This document shows positions 1 to 7,855 of a stretch of DNA of 26,991 nucleotides, piece by piece. Location: NCBI GenBank assembly GCA_964449375.1, contig CAYVAS010000033.1, positions 1-26,991 on the forward strand, read 5' to 3'. Numbering within the stretch: position 1 is the stretch's first letter; the number at the start of each line of letters is the position of its first letter. Under the pieces are notes generated by a model. The model was not told the DNA's origin, searched no databases, and saw only the letters and a list, made by a program, of their open reading frames with translations. A program made the position numbers and the translations under genes. This stretch comes from JAFDWI01 sp964449375 (GTDB taxonomy: Bacteria; Actinomycetota; Acidimicrobiia; Acidimicrobiales; Iamiaceae).

Positions 1-9
1 CGGCTACGG

Positions 10-26
10 TCTGACACACCGTCAGA
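10..26. promoter_or_regulatory. Putative TetR-type operator (TCTGAC-N5-GTCAGA)
   Basis: A perfect 6-bp inverted repeat with a 5-bp spacer lies 23 bp before the echA20 start codon. A TANNNT-type box (TACGGT, 5-10) abuts its left edge, so a bound protein would sit over the predicted transcription start. The half-sites and spacing recur at 24673-24688 before another lipid gene. The KstR2 motif known from mycobacteria (CAAG-N2-CTTG core) is not seen here. The regulator is not in the window. Confidence 0.55.
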
Positions 27-49
27 ACCTTGTCACGAAGAGACCACGC

Positions 50-823
50 ATGGGCATCACCGCCACCACCGACGACCGCGGCATCGCCGAGGTCGTGATG
101 AACAACCCACCGGTCAACGCCCTGGACGTTGCCGGATGGTTCGAACTCGCCGACACCCTCACCGCGCTGGGCGCAGATCCGGCCACCCGGACCGTGATCC
201 TGCGGGCCGAGGGACGGGGCTTCAACGCCGGGGTCGACATCAAGGAGATGCAGGCCACCGACGGCCACGAGGCCCTCGTTGGCGCCAACCGTGGCTGTTT
301 CGCCGCCTTCGAGGCCGTCTACGACTGTCCGGTGCCGGTCATCGCCGCGGTCCACGGGTTCTGCCTGGGCGGAGGAATCGGCCTGGTCGGCAACGCTGAC
401 ATCGTCATTGCGTCATCCGACGCCACCTTCGGGCTCCCCGAGGTCGACCGGGGCGCGCTCGGAGCGGCCACCCACCTGGCCCGGCTGGTGCCCCAGCACA
501 AGGCGCGGGCGATGGTCTACACCGCGGCCACGGTCACCGCGCACGAACTGGCCGGCTACGGATCGGTCCTGCGGGTCGTCCGCCCCGAGGAACTGCGCGA
601 CGCGGCGCTCGAGGTGGCCACGGTCATCGCCCAGAAGAGTCCCCGGGTGATCCGTGCCGCCAAGGAATCGCTCAACGGGATCGACCTGTGGGACGTCAAA
701 CGGTCCTACCGCTACGAACAGAGCTTCACCTTCGAGATGAACCTGCTCGGCGTGGGCGACGAAGCCCGCGAGGCCTTCGTCGCCACCGGCGGCACGGCGG
801 ACTACCAGCAGCGGAAGCCATGA
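50..823 (+). CDS. echA20: Enoyl-CoA hydratase/isomerase family protein, EchA20-like steroid ring-D hydrolase
   Basis: This 257-residue crotonase-fold enzyme is the usual length for the family. Both oxyanion-hole segments are visible: GFNAGVDIKEM (about 61-71) and GFCLGGGIGL (about 103-112), followed by GLPEVDRG. In mycobacteria EchA20 hydrolyses ring D of the HIEC-CoA intermediate of steroid nucleus degradation, just before IpdAB opens ring C. The assignment here rests mainly on the tight order echA20-ipdA-ipdB, which matches the Rv3550-Rv3552 order. The stop codon overlaps the ipdA start by ATGA, so the two are translationally coupled. The start is the first ATG. Only a weak purine stretch (GAAGAG) precedes it, and the inverted repeat at 10-26 probably controls it. 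Crotonases are functionally diverse, so without its neighbours this would be only a generic enoyl-CoA hydratase. Confidence 0.85.
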   Translation: MGITATTDDRGIAEVVMNNPPVNALDVAGWFELADTLTALGADPATRTVILRAEGRGFNAGVDIKEMQATDGHEALVGANRGCFAAFEAVYDCPVPVIAAVHGFCLGGGIGLVGNADIVIASSDATFGLPEVDRGALGAATHLARLVPQHKARAMVYTAATVTAHELAGYGSVLRVVRPEELRDAALEVATVIAQKSPRVIRAAKESLNGIDLWDVKRSYRYEQSFTFEMNLLGVGDEAREAFVATGGTADYQQRKP

Positions 824-1713
824 CCCGCGACAAACGCTGCAGCCCCGACGAGGCCGTCGCCCGGCTCGAATCGGGCATGACCATCGGGATCGGCGGCTGG
901 GGCGCCCGCCGCAAACCCATGGCATTGATCCGGGCGATCCTGCGCTCGGACCTCACCGACCTGCGCATCGCCAGCTTCGGCGGACCCGACGTGGGCATGC
1001 TGTGTGCCGCCGGCAAGGTGTCCGAGGTGCTCTTCGCGTTCGTGTCGCTCGACGCGATTCCGCTGGAACCGCACTTCCGGGCCGCCCGCCAGAGCGGCGC
1101 GGTCGCGGCCGAGGAGTACGACGAAGGCCAGTTCCTCCTGGGATTGCAGGCCGCCGCCTGGAACCTGCCGTTCCTGCCGACCCGGGCCGGGCTGGGATCC
1201 GACGTTGCCGCCCACAACCGGCGTCTGGCCACGGTCACCTCACCGTTTCCGTCCCCGGGCGGGGGCGACCCCGAAGAGTTGATCGCGGTGCCCGCCCTGG
1301 AACTCGACGCCGCGCTGGTCCACGTCAACCTCGCCGATGCCCGCGGCAACGCCGCCTTCACCGGCCCCGACCCCTACTTCGACGACCTGATGCTCGAAGC
1401 GGCGGCCGACGGTGCCCGGATCGTGTCCACCGAGCGGATCGTGCCCACCGCCGACCTGCGCCCCGAGGCCGGATGCGAGCACCGGTTGCGGATCAACCGG
1501 ATGATGGTCGACGGCGTCGTCGAGGCGCCCAACGGCGCGCATCCGACCTCGTGCGATCCGGACTATCCCACCGACACCGACGCGGTGGCCGCCTACGCGG
1601 CGAGCGCGCGGTCGCCCGAGGACTGGGCGGCCTACCGCGACGAATGGCTGGGCCTGGCCGACGAAGCCGCGTACCAGGCGAAAATCGGCCCCGACCGGGA
1701 GGACCGACCGTGA
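820..1713 (+). CDS. ipdA: IpdA-like CoA-transferase family alpha subunit (steroid ring-opening hydrolase)
   Basis: This 297-residue protein belongs to the class I CoA-transferase alpha group, with the early GMTIGIGGWGARRKPMALIRA segment (about residues 19-39) typical of the IpdA branch. In Mycobacterium and Rhodococcus, IpdAB uses this fold as a hydrolase to open the last steroid ring (ring C) of COCHEA-CoA rather than to transfer CoA. The ATG lies inside the echA20 stop (ATGA), and its own TGA forms a GTGA with the ipdB start, so both junctions suggest translational coupling and equal subunit synthesis. A longer in-frame extension upstream is rejected because it would lie almost wholly within echA20. 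The identification as IpdA rather than a generic glutaconate CoA-transferase subunit rests on sequence feel plus context. Confidence 0.85.
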   Translation: MTRDKRCSPDEAVARLESGMTIGIGGWGARRKPMALIRAILRSDLTDLRIASFGGPDVGMLCAAGKVSEVLFAFVSLDAIPLEPHFRAARQSGAVAAEEYDEGQFLLGLQAAAWNLPFLPTRAGLGSDVAAHNRRLATVTSPFPSPGGGDPEELIAVPALELDAALVHVNLADARGNAAFTGPDPYFDDLMLEAAADGARIVSTERIVPTADLRPEAGCEHRLRINRMMVDGVVEAPNGAHPTSCDPDYPTDTDAVAAYAASARSPEDWAAYRDEWLGLADEAAYQAKIGPDREDRP

Positions 1714-2480
1714 CCCGCAGCGATGTCCGGCGGGCCGACGTGTGCGCGGTCGCCCTGGCCGAGATCTTCCGCGGCGACGGCGAGATCCTGGCCAACCCCA
1801 TCGGCGTGACCCCGATGATCGGCGGGCGCCTGGCCAGGGCAACGTTCGAACCGGACCTGATGATGACCGACTCGGAGGCGACCCTCATCGCGGACGACCC
1901 CGCGTACGGGTGGGACGAATCCAAGGTCGTGGAGACCTGGAACCCGTACCGGCGGATGTTCGATGTGGTCTGGAGCGCCCGGCGCCACGTGGTGATGACC
2001 CCGGTCCAGATCGACCGCTACGCCAACATGAACTTCACCGCGATCGGCGGCGACGCCGACCGGCCCAAGGTGCAACTGCTCGGGTTCCGGGGTGGACCGG
2101 GCAACACGATCAGCCACACCACCAGCTACTGGGTGCCACGCCACTCGGCCAAGACCTTCGTCGAGCAGGTCGACGTGGTCTCCGGCGTGGGTCACGACCG
2201 GGCGGCCGCCCTGAACCCGGCGTCGGCGAGGTTCCACGAGATCCGCCGGGTCGTCACCGACCTGTGCGTGCTCGATTTCGCCACCGAGGACCGCCGGATG
2301 CGCCTGGCCTCGGTCCACCCCGAGGTCACCGTGGGTGACGTGATCGAAGCCACCGGATTCGACCTGGTGCTTCCCGACCCGGTGCCGGTGACCCGGCTGC
2401 CCACCGACGACGAGCTGGCGATCCTGGATGAGGTGATCGACCCCGAGGGGCGGCGGTTCGCCGAAGTGCCCGACCCCTGA
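1710..2480 (+). CDS. ipdB: IpdB-like CoA-transferase family beta subunit
   Basis: This 256-residue partner of IpdA starts at a GTG overlapping the ipdA stop (GTGA). The stretches GEILANPIGVTPMIGGRLAR (about 24-43) and FRGGPGNTISHTTSYWVPRH (about 125-144) are characteristic of the beta subunit of this CoA-transferase-fold group. With IpdA it should form the heteromeric hydrolase that opens ring C of the steroid C/D-ring thioester. The gene ends in a convergent arrangement: its TGA is separated by four C residues from the stop of the minus-strand gene at 2485. No strong terminator hairpin is visible in that gap. Confidence 0.85.
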   Translation: MTRSDVRRADVCAVALAEIFRGDGEILANPIGVTPMIGGRLARATFEPDLMMTDSEATLIADDPAYGWDESKVVETWNPYRRMFDVVWSARRHVVMTPVQIDRYANMNFTAIGGDADRPKVQLLGFRGGPGNTISHTTSYWVPRHSAKTFVEQVDVVSGVGHDRAAALNPASARFHEIRRVVTDLCVLDFATEDRRMRLASVHPEVTVGDVIEATGFDLVLPDPVPVTRLPTDDELAILDEVIDPEGRRFAEVPDP

Positions 2481-2484
2481 CCCC

Positions 2485-2748
2485 TCAGACGACCGCGAGC
2501 CGGGACAACAGATCTGCCTTGGATTCCTCGAAGGTCTCCTCGTCGATCTGTTCGTTCTCGTAGTCCTCGTGGAGGATGCGCAGCTTCTCGATGAGGACCT
2601 CCTGGGTCTCGGCGCTGACGACCTCGACTTCGGGCTCCTCCCGCGGCTCCTCGCTCTTGGCGAGGCGCTTCTCGATCTTGGCGGCCTTCCGTGCCTTCTT
2701 GTTGCGATCCCGTTCGTTCTTCGCGAACGTGCTCCGAGAATTGCCCAT
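2485..2748 (-). CDS. Small charged protein with C-terminal SHOCT-like segment
   Basis: This is an 87-residue protein. The start at 2748 is chosen because a strong AGGAGG (plus-strand cctcct, 2755-2760) sits 6 nt upstream, whereas the longer frame starting at 2814 has no such signal. The first 33 residues are dense in Lys/Arg (NKKARKAAKIEKR). A Glu-rich linker follows, then a final segment (about residues 51-83) with the pattern EKLRILHEDYENEQID-EETFEE-KADLLSRL. That pattern resembles the SHOCT motif (hydrophobic-LxxL...G/E-I-T/D-x-E-E-F...K-x-x-LL), a short helical hairpin often attached to other domains and thought to mediate oligomerisation or membrane association. There is no signal peptide or membrane segment. 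It stands alone and its function is unknown. Confidence 0.7.
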   Translation of the reverse strand: MGNSRSTFAKNERDRNKKARKAAKIEKRLAKSEEPREEPEVEVVSAETQEVLIEKLRILHEDYENEQIDEETFEESKADLLSRLAVV

Positions 2749-2832
2749 GGTCGACCTCCTGGAAAGCGGGTCAGGTGTGTCCCTGCGCGGAGAACTGCCG
2801 CGGGTGGGCCTCACCTGACGAACACGAATCGG

Positions 2833-2887
2833 CAGGCCGCTTTGCGAGCGGCGCCTGATTCCTGGACTTCCGATCCTATCGGATCGG
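2833..2887 (-). terminator. Two tandem hairpins downstream of the glycosidase-like gene
   Basis: The 183-nt gap between the glycosidase-like gene and the SHOCT-like gene holds two stem-loops. The first is CCGATCC-TATC-GGATCGG (2870-2887), a perfect 7-bp stem. The second is GCCGCT-TTGCG-AGCGGC (2836-2852), whose stem can extend through CAGG/CCTG with a small bulge (2833-2857). Neither is followed by a good U-tract, so termination is plausible but unproven. They could also be regulatory structures in the leader of the downstream small gene. Confidence 0.4.
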
Positions 2888-2931
2888 GCCGCGAAATCGG
2901 CGGTCCTGACCCGGTCGACCGGGGCGTGACA

Positions 2932-5139
2932 TCAGGCCCAGGCCACGCGCACCGGGGTCCAGCCCCGGTCGGGAACCTCCACGGTGAGGTGCCAGATGCC
3001 GGAGGCGGCGTCGTGGTCGAGGTGTCCCGACGAGACCGTCGGGGTGTCCGCGGCCCAGCCGGTGACGGTCACGGTCTCGCCCGCGCCCAGCACCACCAGA
3101 TGGACCGTGCCCGGATCGTCCGGGACGGTGGCGATTCGGATGCGGGCGTCACCGGCGGTCGCGAACTTGGTGGTGTCGCCGATGACCGCGCCCGCGCCCT
3201 CCAGCACCGGCGCGAGCACGAAGTGGGCCCAGTCCTCCCGCTCCAGGGTCACCGCGAAGGTCGCATCCGCCTCCAGGCGCATGGCGGTGCGCGTGCGCCA
3301 GTCCCAGCAGATCACCGGCCCGTCCGGCGCTGTCTCTCCCAGACCGTCGAGGCGGACCTCGCCGGTGATGGCGTCGTCGGTGGGGGTGGCGTGCAGCACC
3401 GTGAGATAGCCGGTGCGGCCCGCCGGATGGTCCGAGTGGGTCTCGGCGATCAGCAACTCGGGGTCGAAGGCCGGATTGGCCACCAGAGAGGCCGTGGTCG
3501 ACGCGATCGGCACGTCCGGTTTGATCAGGATTCCGTCGGCGCGGCAGGTGGCGGCCACCAAGTCGGTGGCACACCGGCCGACCCGGTCGCCCAGCCCCAC
3601 CGGACCGGTCGACATCGCCGACAGCAGTGCCTCGGGAGCGCCGGTGTCGCCGGCGACGTCGGGGTCGGTCCGGAACACGTCCTTGTAGGGCATCAGTCCC
3701 AGCGCCCGGGCCAGGGTGTTGGTGGTGCAGAACCACGCCCAGAGCTGGCCGGGGGTGGCGATGTAGCCGTGGTCGCCGCTGGTGCGCACCGACGTGACCT
3801 GACTCAAGGTCGTCGTCTGGGCGAAGTCGGCCGGGGTGGCCATGCACCACTGCAGGGTGATGCCTCGCTCCCGGGCGGCGGCGTCGATGCCCTCCTGCCA
3901 GGCACGGGCCCGACCCGGGCGGCGCCGCAGGTCACGCACCCCGTGGAAGACCTCGACCATCCAATCGTGTTCGAAGGTCGCCACCCCCCAGGTCACGCAC
4001 TGGTCCAGCCACCGTTCGTAGCCCTCGGAGGTGGCGGGCACCGCGAGACCCGTGTCGTCGTCTTTGAACACCGGCACCTGTTCCGCGATCGGCGCGGACT
4101 CCGACAGGTGACGGATGTGGGCGACCAGGGGCGGGTCGCCCAGCCGCTCACGCAGCGGCGCGATGCCCTCCGCGAGCACGTCCTCGCGGGGTTCCCAGGC
4201 GACCATCGGGGCGGGGGGCACCACCCACTCGTCGGTGTCGAAGGGTCGCAGTTCGGTGTGGGGGTAGAACCACGAGTCGAGCTGGACCGCGCCCAGGGCG
4301 ACATCGCGGTCGCGCAGGTCGTCCACGGCGGCGACGATCGACCCGGCCACGTCGTGGCCCGGTTCGGTGCGGTACCAGTAGGCGGCTCCGTTGTCGGTCC
4401 AGTACGAGGGGCGGCGGGCAAGCTCGTCGGCCCAACGACCCGGACGCACCGTGCCAGCCCTTTCGGTCAGCAACCGACCCCAGGCGTCGAGGCCGGAACG
4501 GAGGTCGGGCGCGGCGAAGAAACCCAGTTCGGTCACGAAGCCGGCGGGCACCTCGTCGAGGTCGCCGTGCCAGCCACACCGCAACGTGCCCTGGTTCAGG
4601 CCGATGGTCTGTTCGTGGAAGGCGTTCAGGGGCGCCACCACCAGCGCGGGACCCGCCGCGACCTGCACGCCCAGCGGCCAGCCGGTCGGCGGTCGGTGGG
4701 GGAGCAGGAAGAACCCGTCGAGGGAGCCGTCCACGGTGGCGGGCAGGCCGAACTCGCAGTGCTGGAACACCAACCCGGTGAGCGTCGCCGGGTCCGTGTC
4801 GGACGATCGGTCCGCCGGCGAGAACGACGCCCAGACCATCGAGGGGTCCTCGAAGGCTCCCGTGGCCAACCCGTCGAGGTCACGGGTGGCCTCGGCCCGC
4901 AGCACCGCCAGACCGCGGTCCGGGTGGATCCGCACCGAGCGCCGGACCGGCCCGTCGGCGACGACCACCTCCGAGCCCGGTCCCAGATCGTCGACGATCG
5001 ATCGGGGAGCGGCCGGCGGGTCGGCGACGGTCGTGCCGGGGTCTCCACGGCCCAGAAGGTCGGCCCGGGCGGTGGCGAAGCGGACCGAGCCGTCGTCCGC
5101 GATGTCGAGGAACAGCCCCTCGGCGAGGTCGAGTCTCAT
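2932..5139 (-). CDS. Large glycoside hydrolase-like (alpha-galactosidase/clan GH-D type) protein
   Basis: This 735-residue protein appears cytosolic, since no signal peptide is visible. The first ~270 residues look beta-rich. A likely TIM barrel follows, with WTDNGAAYWY, then VQLDSWFYPHTE (about 282-293), TFEHDWMVEVF (about 386-396) and a C-terminal beta region (about 600-735). The pattern of a barrel strand ending in an Asp (LDSW) and a later EHDW resembles clan D alpha-glycosidases (GH27/31/36), which use an Asp nucleophile, but I cannot place it in a named family. Its ATG overlaps the stop of the LarA-like gene (ATGA), so the two are co-translated. With uronate genes across the divergent promoter, its substrate may be a uronic-acid- or hexose-containing glycoside; that is inference. 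Confidence 0.6.
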   Translation of the reverse strand: MRLDLAEGLFLDIADDGSVRFATARADLLGRGDPGTTVADPPAAPRSIVDDLGPGSEVVVADGPVRRSVRIHPDRGLAVLRAEATRDLDGLATGAFEDPSMVWASFSPADRSSDTDPATLTGLVFQHCEFGLPATVDGSLDGFFLLPHRPPTGWPLGVQVAAGPALVVAPLNAFHEQTIGLNQGTLRCGWHGDLDEVPAGFVTELGFFAAPDLRSGLDAWGRLLTERAGTVRPGRWADELARRPSYWTDNGAAYWYRTEPGHDVAGSIVAAVDDLRDRDVALGAVQLDSWFYPHTELRPFDTDEWVVPPAPMVAWEPREDVLAEGIAPLRERLGDPPLVAHIRHLSESAPIAEQVPVFKDDDTGLAVPATSEGYERWLDQCVTWGVATFEHDWMVEVFHGVRDLRRRPGRARAWQEGIDAAARERGITLQWCMATPADFAQTTTLSQVTSVRTSGDHGYIATPGQLWAWFCTTNTLARALGLMPYKDVFRTDPDVAGDTGAPEALLSAMSTGPVGLGDRVGRCATDLVAATCRADGILIKPDVPIASTTASLVANPAFDPELLIAETHSDHPAGRTGYLTVLHATPTDDAITGEVRLDGLGETAPDGPVICWDWRTRTAMRLEADATFAVTLEREDWAHFVLAPVLEGAGAVIGDTTKFATAGDARIRIATVPDDPGTVHLVVLGAGETVTVTGWAADTPTVSSGHLDHDAASGIWHLTVEVPDRGWTPVRVAWA

Positions 5140-6416
5140 GGGCTGAGACGGTAGAGGACTTCACCGGCGTCGGGGACGACCAGCCAGTCGGGATCTGCGA
5201 TGTGGGCCTCGACGTCGATGTCGGCGGGATCGGCCCAGTCCAGGTTCACCGCCCGGGTCCGCGCCGCGGAGATCCGCGAGGCCAGGGTGACGCTCACCCG
5301 GGCCGTCTCACCGGTGACCGGATCCCAGGTGCCCGTCCCGCGCAGGTGCGTGGAATGGGCGAGCTCTCCCCAGGGGCGGTCGGCGAACCGCTCCCACTGG
5401 CCGGTGAAGTAGTCGATGGTGTGGTAGCCGAGCTCCTCGACGCCGGGGTGGGCCGGCGCGAAGTCGGTCAGGTGCGGTGCATACAGCACCACCCGCCCGC
5501 CGTCGGCGACCACCGGTTCGACCTTGTAGAAGCCCTTGGCCGCGGTCCACAGATCCTCGTAACGCGGTGGGATGATCGACAGCACGTTGGGAACTGGAGC
5601 GTCCAGGTACCGCACGTGGGTGACCGCGGCGATCTCGGCCGCCTCGGCCCAGGCGACCACCGGCGGTCCGATCGCCGCGGCGTGCAGGCCGTCGCCGGGT
5701 GCGGTGACCACGCACAGGGCCCGGGTGTCGGCGGGCACCAGCGATGCGGCCTCGTCGATGAGCGCGCGTACCGGGGTGACCCCGGGCGTGCCGATGATCG
5801 CCGCGGAGGAGATCAGCGCGCCCAGCCAGTGGGTCACGTCGATCATCTCGGGCGCGGACAGCCCGGGGAACAGGTACTTGTTACCCCCGGAGAACCCGAC
5901 GACCTCGTGGGGGAGCACCGGACCGACGATCACCACCAGGTCCGCGTCGAGCACGGCGCGGTTGATGCGCACGGGCACCTCGACCGCAAGACGCCCCTGG
6001 GAGAGCTGCGCGACGCGTCCCGCGGGAATCGTGCCCAGCGTGGCGAAGGTGGCCGGGTCGGCCCAGTCGTGGTTGCGCACGACCAGGCCGGGGTGGCGCG
6101 CGTCGATGCGACCCGGAGCGGCGCCGACCAGCTCGGCCACCGAAGCATCGTCCATCGGCGGATGGGTGCCCAGCGCGATGATCGCTTCGGTGTGGGCGGG
6201 CCGGCCCGCCAGTGCGGCCAGCACCGCGTCCAGCAGCAGCGGCACCGGGCAGTGGCGGGTGCCGTCGGGGATCACCAGACACACCCGGGCGCCGTCGAGG
6301 TCGAGGGGACCCAGTTCCGAGGCGACCAGGTCACGGACCTCGCCGGGACGGACCAGACCGGTCGCGGCGCCGATGCGGCTCAACGGGGCGGGGCCGGGTC
6401 GGCCGGCGCGCGACAC
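5136..6416 (-). CDS. LarA-like nickel-pincer racemase/epimerase family protein
   Basis: This 426-residue protein matches the usual LarA length if it starts at GTG 6416. A longer frame to 6512 would run into the uronate isomerase coding region and is rejected. Family landmarks are visible: an early LVIPDGTRHCP segment (DGTR type), a VRNHDW motif near residue 113, SGGNKYLFPG with the Lys near 178, and DVTHWLG with a His near 193. These match in order and spacing the His108, Lys184 and His200 of Lactiplantibacillus lactate racemase, which bind the nickel-pincer nucleotide. Family members racemise or epimerise alpha-hydroxy acids. The substrate here is unknown, but the operon with a glycosidase and the divergent uronate genes make an aldonate/uronate-type acid likely. 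No larB, larC or larE cofactor genes are in the window. Confidence 0.8.
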   Translation of the reverse strand: MSRAGRPGPAPLSRIGAATGLVRPGEVRDLVASELGPLDLDGARVCLVIPDGTRHCPVPLLLDAVLAALAGRPAHTEAIIALGTHPPMDDASVAELVGAAPGRIDARHPGLVVRNHDWADPATFATLGTIPAGRVAQLSQGRLAVEVPVRINRAVLDADLVVIVGPVLPHEVVGFSGGNKYLFPGLSAPEMIDVTHWLGALISSAAIIGTPGVTPVRALIDEAASLVPADTRALCVVTAPGDGLHAAAIGPPVVAWAEAAEIAAVTHVRYLDAPVPNVLSIIPPRYEDLWTAAKGFYKVEPVVADGGRVVLYAPHLTDFAPAHPGVEELGYHTIDYFTGQWERFADRPWGELAHSTHLRGTGTWDPVTGETARVSVTLASRISAARTRAVNLDWADPADIDVEAHIADPDWLVVPDAGEVLYRLSP

Positions 6417-6433
6417 CGGCGTGCAGAAGCGGT

Positions 6434-6448
6434 CACACTGGAAGTGTG
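6434..6448. promoter_or_regulatory. Inverted repeat in divergent larA-like/uronate isomerase promoter (CACACT-GGA-AGTGTG)
   Basis: A perfect 6-bp inverted repeat with a 3-bp spacer lies in the ~29-bp gap between the two divergent start codons. Its right arm overlaps the GTG start of the uronate isomerase gene (6446-6448). Outer GG/CC bases extend the symmetry loosely. Both operons would be under this one site, as expected for an operator of a sugar-acid regulator. No regulator gene is adjacent. Confidence 0.4.
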
Positions 6449-7855
6449 CCACCCCTCGAACTGCATCCGGACCGGTACCTGCCCGCGGACCGGGCCACCC
6501 GTGACACCGCACGGCGCATCCTCGCCGCGACCGCCGAGCGTCCCATCGTGTCGCCCCACGGTCACGTCGAGGCCCGATTGTTCGTCGACGACGTCGCCTT
6601 CGCCGACCCCACGGCGTTGCTGATCACCCCGGACCACTACGTGACCCGCCTGCTGCACGCCCACGGGGTCGACCTGGCCACCCTCGGCGTGGGCACCGAC
6701 CCGCTGGACGAGGCCGGGTCCCGACGGGCGTTCGCCGAGCTGTGCCGCCGCTGGGACGCGCTCGCCGGCACGGCGGTGCGCGACTGGTTGCACGCCCAGT
6801 TCGTCGATCTGTTCGGCGTGAGGCGGACCCCGTCGGCGGAGACCTCGGACCAGATCTGGGACACCATCGCCGAAGCCCTCGCCTCGGACGGTTTCCGGCC
6901 CCGGGCGTTGTGGGACCGCTTCGGTCTGGAGGTGCTGGCCACCACCGACGATCCCGCCAGTGATCTCGCCGCGCACCGGATCCTGGCCGAGGACCCCGAC
7001 TGGCAGGGCCGGGTCGTGCCCACGTTCCGTCCCGACGCCTACCTGGAACCGACCCGGCCCGACTGGACCAGGCGGGTCGCGGCGCTGGGCGCGGCCGCCG
7101 ACATCGACACCTCGAGCTACCCCGGTTTCCTGGCCGCGTTGGAGTCCCGACGACGCTTCTTCATCGCGCACGGCGCGACCGCCACCGACCACAGCCACGC
7201 CGACGTGCAGACCGTGCTGTTGACCAACACCGAGGCCATGCGGATCTTCGACCTGGCCCGCATCGGTCGGGCGACCGACGCCGAGACCCTGGCGCTGCGA
7301 CGGCACCTGCTGGGCGAGATGGCCCGGATGTCGTGCGACGACGGCCTGGTGATGATGCTGCACCCCGGGGTGATCCGCAACCACCACCGGCCCACGCTGG
7401 ACCGTTTCGGCCCCGACACCGGCCACGACCTGCCCCGTCGGATCGACTTCGCCGAGCCGCTCCAGCCGCTCCTGGAGCGCTACGGCACCCACCCCGGTTT
7501 CCATCTGGTGCTGTTCACCCTGGACGAGACCGCATGGTCCCGGGACCTGGCCCCCCTGGCCGGGTTCTACCCCTCGGTGTACGTGGGAGCGCCCTGGTGG
7601 TTCCTGGACGCCCCCGGGGCCATGGACCGGTTCTGGACGACGGTCGTGGACCAGATCGGCTTCGCCCGGATCTCGGGTTTCATCGACGACACCCGGGCGT
7701 TCCTGTCGATCCCGACCCGCCACAACCTGTCCCGCCGGATCGAAGCCGGCGTGCTGGCCCGGCTGGTGCAGACCCACCGCATCGCCGAGGACGAGGCGGT
7801 CGCGATCGCCCTCCGGCTGGTGGGCGACCAGCCCCGGCACGTGTTCAAACTGTGA
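6446..7855 (+). CDS. uxaC: Uronate isomerase (glucuronate isomerase)
   Basis: This 469-residue enzyme has the family's usual length. It interconverts D-glucuronate/D-fructuronate and D-galacturonate/D-tagaturonate, the first step of the isomerase uronate pathway. Visible family landmarks include the metal-binding HGH (residues 38 and 40, in SPHGHVEA), TTDDPASDLAAH, VPTFRPDAYLEP, a long segment ending HPGVIRNHH, GFHLVLFTLDETAWSRDLAPL, and the C-terminal SGFIDDTRAFLSIPTRHNLSRR. The start is a GTG giving VPPLELHPDRYL. Longer versions overlap the divergent LarA-like gene. Its stop overlaps the next start by GTGA, matching the order of the pathway, whose next step is reduction of fructuronate. Confidence 0.92.
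   Translation: MPPLELHPDRYLPADRATRDTARRILAATAERPIVSPHGHVEARLFVDDVAFADPTALLITPDHYVTRLLHAHGVDLATLGVGTDPLDEAGSRRAFAELCRRWDALAGTAVRDWLHAQFVDLFGVRRTPSAETSDQIWDTIAEALASDGFRPRALWDRFGLEVLATTDDPASDLAAHRILAEDPDWQGRVVPTFRPDAYLEPTRPDWTRRVAALGAAADIDTSSYPGFLAALESRRRFFIAHGATATDHSHADVQTVLLTNTEAMRIFDLARIGRATDAETLALRRHLLGEMARMSCDDGLVMMLHPGVIRNHHRPTLDRFGPDTGHDLPRRIDFAEPLQPLLERYGTHPGFHLVLFTLDETAWSRDLAPLAGFYPSVYVGAPWWFLDAPGAMDRFWTTVVDQIGFARISGFIDDTRAFLSIPTRHNLSRRIEAGVLARLVQTHRIAEDEAVAIALRLVGDQPRHVFKL

Noticed and set aside
1..49. A KstR2-type operator before echA20
   Set aside because: The CAAG-N2-CTTG core is not present. Only the CTGAC-N5-GTCAG repeat is found.
2569..5154. Very long plus-strand open frame (861 codons) opposite the glycosidase-like gene
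   Set aside because: It is a shadow of the minus-strand gene in high-G+C DNA. Its translation is Gly/Arg/His-rich low-complexity sequence without domains, while the minus strand reads as a coherent coupled protein.
6417..6512. Extension of the LarA-like protein to an ATG at 6512
   Set aside because: It would overlap the uronate isomerase start and the divergent promoter. GTG 6416 gives the normal family length.
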